A program made the translations under genes and the position numbers. DNA of 64,000 bases from Pseudobacteriovorax antillogorgiicola (GTDB lineage Bacteria; Bdellovibrionota_B; Oligoflexia; Oligoflexales; Oligoflexaceae), in contig NZ_FWZT01000005.1 in NCBI RefSeq assembly GCF_900177345.1, positions 1 through 64,000 on the forward strand, given 5' to 3'. The notes beneath the pieces are model-generated. The model was not told the DNA's origin, made no database searches, and saw nothing but the letters and a program-made list of their open reading frames with translations. Shown here piece after piece: positions 63,129 to 64,000 of this stretch; position 1 is the stretch's first letter, and each line of letters starts with the position of its first letter.

Positions 63129-63914
63129 ATGAGCGAGAATTCACATTATTCGGACCGTTTTTCGGGAATTTCCCGACTTTATGGGCAGAGCCAAGCCAAG
63201 GGTCTGCAAGAAGCTCACGTTGCGGTTATCGGCATCGGCGGTGTCGGCTCGTGGTCGGCTGAAGCTATCGCACGATCTGGAGTTGGCAAGATCACCTTGA
63301 TCGATCTTGATGATATTTGTATTACCAACAGCAACCGGCAGATCCACACTCTTCATAGCACCATTGGTCAGCAAAAAGTTGATGCGATGGCCACCAGAAT
63401 TCAAGGGATCAACCCTGAGTGTAACGTGAGAGTCATTCATGACTTCTTTACAGCCAGCACGGCTGAAGAAATTCTTAGCCTAAATTTCGACTTCGTGATC
63501 GATGCCATTGATAGCTTGAACAGCAAGGTGTCCTTGCTAAGTCTTTGCCATCAAAAAAAGATTCCCGTGGTCACCGTCGGCGGTGCCGGTGGCCGCCGCA
63601 ACCCGTCTGCGATCAAGCAAGACGATTTGAGTGAAAGCTTTAATGATGGCCTGCTTCGTCGCGTTCGCAAGAAATTGCGCGCGGAGCACGGCTTCCCTGA
63701 TACCGGGTCGTTCGGAATTCCATCCGTATTTAGCATCGAGAGGCTTTGGTTACCGACACCAGAGGGTGAAGTTTGCTTGGTTCCTAAGAAGCAAAAACTA
63801 TCTTACAATCTGGATTGTAACTCGGGATTTGGCACGGCTAGCTTTGTAACCGGAACTTTCGGCTTCACAGCCGCCGCTATTGCTATGGCCCACTTAACTG
63901 GAACTACATTATAG
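63129..63914 (+). CDS. tcdA: tRNA threonylcarbamoyladenosine dehydratase (TcdA/CsdL-like)
   Basis: This 261-residue E1-like enzyme has the ATP loop VIGIGGVGSWSAEAIARSG, then LIDLDDICITNSNRQ and DAIDSLNSKVSLL. VGGAGGRRNPSAIKQDDLSES is typical of TcdA and separates it from MoeB and ThiF. It uses ATP to cyclise t6A37 to ct6A in tRNAs. ATG 63129 is the first start. The next gene begins eight bases after its stop. Confidence 0.93.
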   Translation: MSENSHYSDRFSGISRLYGQSQAKGLQEAHVAVIGIGGVGSWSAEAIARSGVGKITLIDLDDICITNSNRQIHTLHSTIGQQKVDAMATRIQGINPECNVRVIHDFFTASTAEEILSLNFDFVIDAIDSLNSKVSLLSLCHQKKIPVVTVGGAGGRRNPSAIKQDDLSESFNDGLLRRVRKKLRAEHGFPDTGSFGIPSVFSIERLWLPTPEGEVCLVPKKQKLSYNLDCNSGFGTASFVTGTFGFTAAAIAMAHLTGTTL

Positions 63915-63921
63915 GCGAGCC

Positions 63922-64000
63922 ATGTTCGCTGATAGCCTTTGTCACTTAACCGCACCGGAGATTGATCAGCCAAGTGTGATCGTTGATCAAAGCCTGAAAA
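63922..64000 (+). CDS. 5' end of a probable TatD-family deoxyribonuclease (cut by window edge)
   Basis: The frame opens with ATG 63922 and reads MFADSLCHLTAPEI, close to the TatD opening motif (D-x-H-C-H-L) that holds two metal ligands, although the first His reads Leu here. It runs open to the window edge. GGCGAG precedes ATG. It lies just after tcdA and may share its transcript. Only 26 codons are visible. Confidence 0.45.
   Translation, partial: MFADSLCHLTAPEIDQPSVIVDQSLK

Noticed and set aside
1-64000. CRISPR array, prophage, conjugation or restriction-modification genes
   Set aside because: No regularly spaced repeats, integrase other than IS transposases, capsid, relaxase or restriction genes are seen.

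Overview
The window reads as chromosomal DNA of a Gram-negative bacterium with lipoproteins, outer-membrane beta-barrels, an OmpA-family protein and periplasmic binding-protein transport. The gene mix suggests the Bdellovibrionota/Oligoflexia or a neighbouring deltaproteobacterial-type lineage: HexR-controlled Entner-Doudoroff genes, AgmX/PglI-type C-terminal domains, LRR lipoproteins and many orphan secreted proteins. This placement is inference. No rRNA or marker gene is present to fix it.

Layout. 1-5.5 kb is an accessory patch. The right end of an IS3 element and a 5'-truncated IS6 element flank a small lipoprotein and a large modular Cys-rich/FG-GAP secreted protein, whose reading frame is split at a -1 slippery-type heptamer. 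5.7-10.5 kb holds a secreted protein, a subtilisin-like protease, a LysR regulator and a MltD-like lytic transglycosylase. 10.9-17.2 kb is rich in amino-acid chemistry: an ornithine-racemase-like enzyme and a GNAT on one strand, and alr, a sodium:solute symporter and an M20 deacylase on the other, with a beta-barrel protein between them.

18.4-32.4 kb is the metabolic core. The leftward operon zwf-pgl-edd-glk-eda turns glucose into pyruvate and glyceraldehyde-3-phosphate by the Entner-Doudoroff route. The rightward group hexR, malK-like, GH15 glucoamylase, malE-like, malF-like, malG-like imports maltodextrin and releases glucose inside the cell. The divergent intergenic region carries a good HexR-box match, and hexR itself appears to start at an ATT codon.

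33-48 kb is mixed: an HTH regulator with a small secreted partner, an SRPBCC-SDR fusion, an aldo/keto reductase, a TetR-type regulator, an FKBP lipoprotein, an LRR lipoprotein with a second lipoprotein, a ClpB lacking its N-domain, a P450 paired with an unknown protein, a GNAT-like protein with an isoprenylcysteine-methyltransferase-like membrane protein, and a multi-TM histidine kinase.

48-64 kb holds menB, an unusual sigma4-TM-VWA-AgmX protein, a beta-barrel protein, a DUF985 cupin with a methyltransferase, three tRNA genes (two identical Glu, one Lys), an OmpA-family protein with a clear sigma70 promoter, a Trm11-like methyltransferase, a second barrel paralogous to the one at 12.6 kb, a LolD/FtsX-type ABC operon with a DUF3299 protein, a 742-residue orphan, tcdA, and the first codons of a probable TatD-family gene at the right edge.
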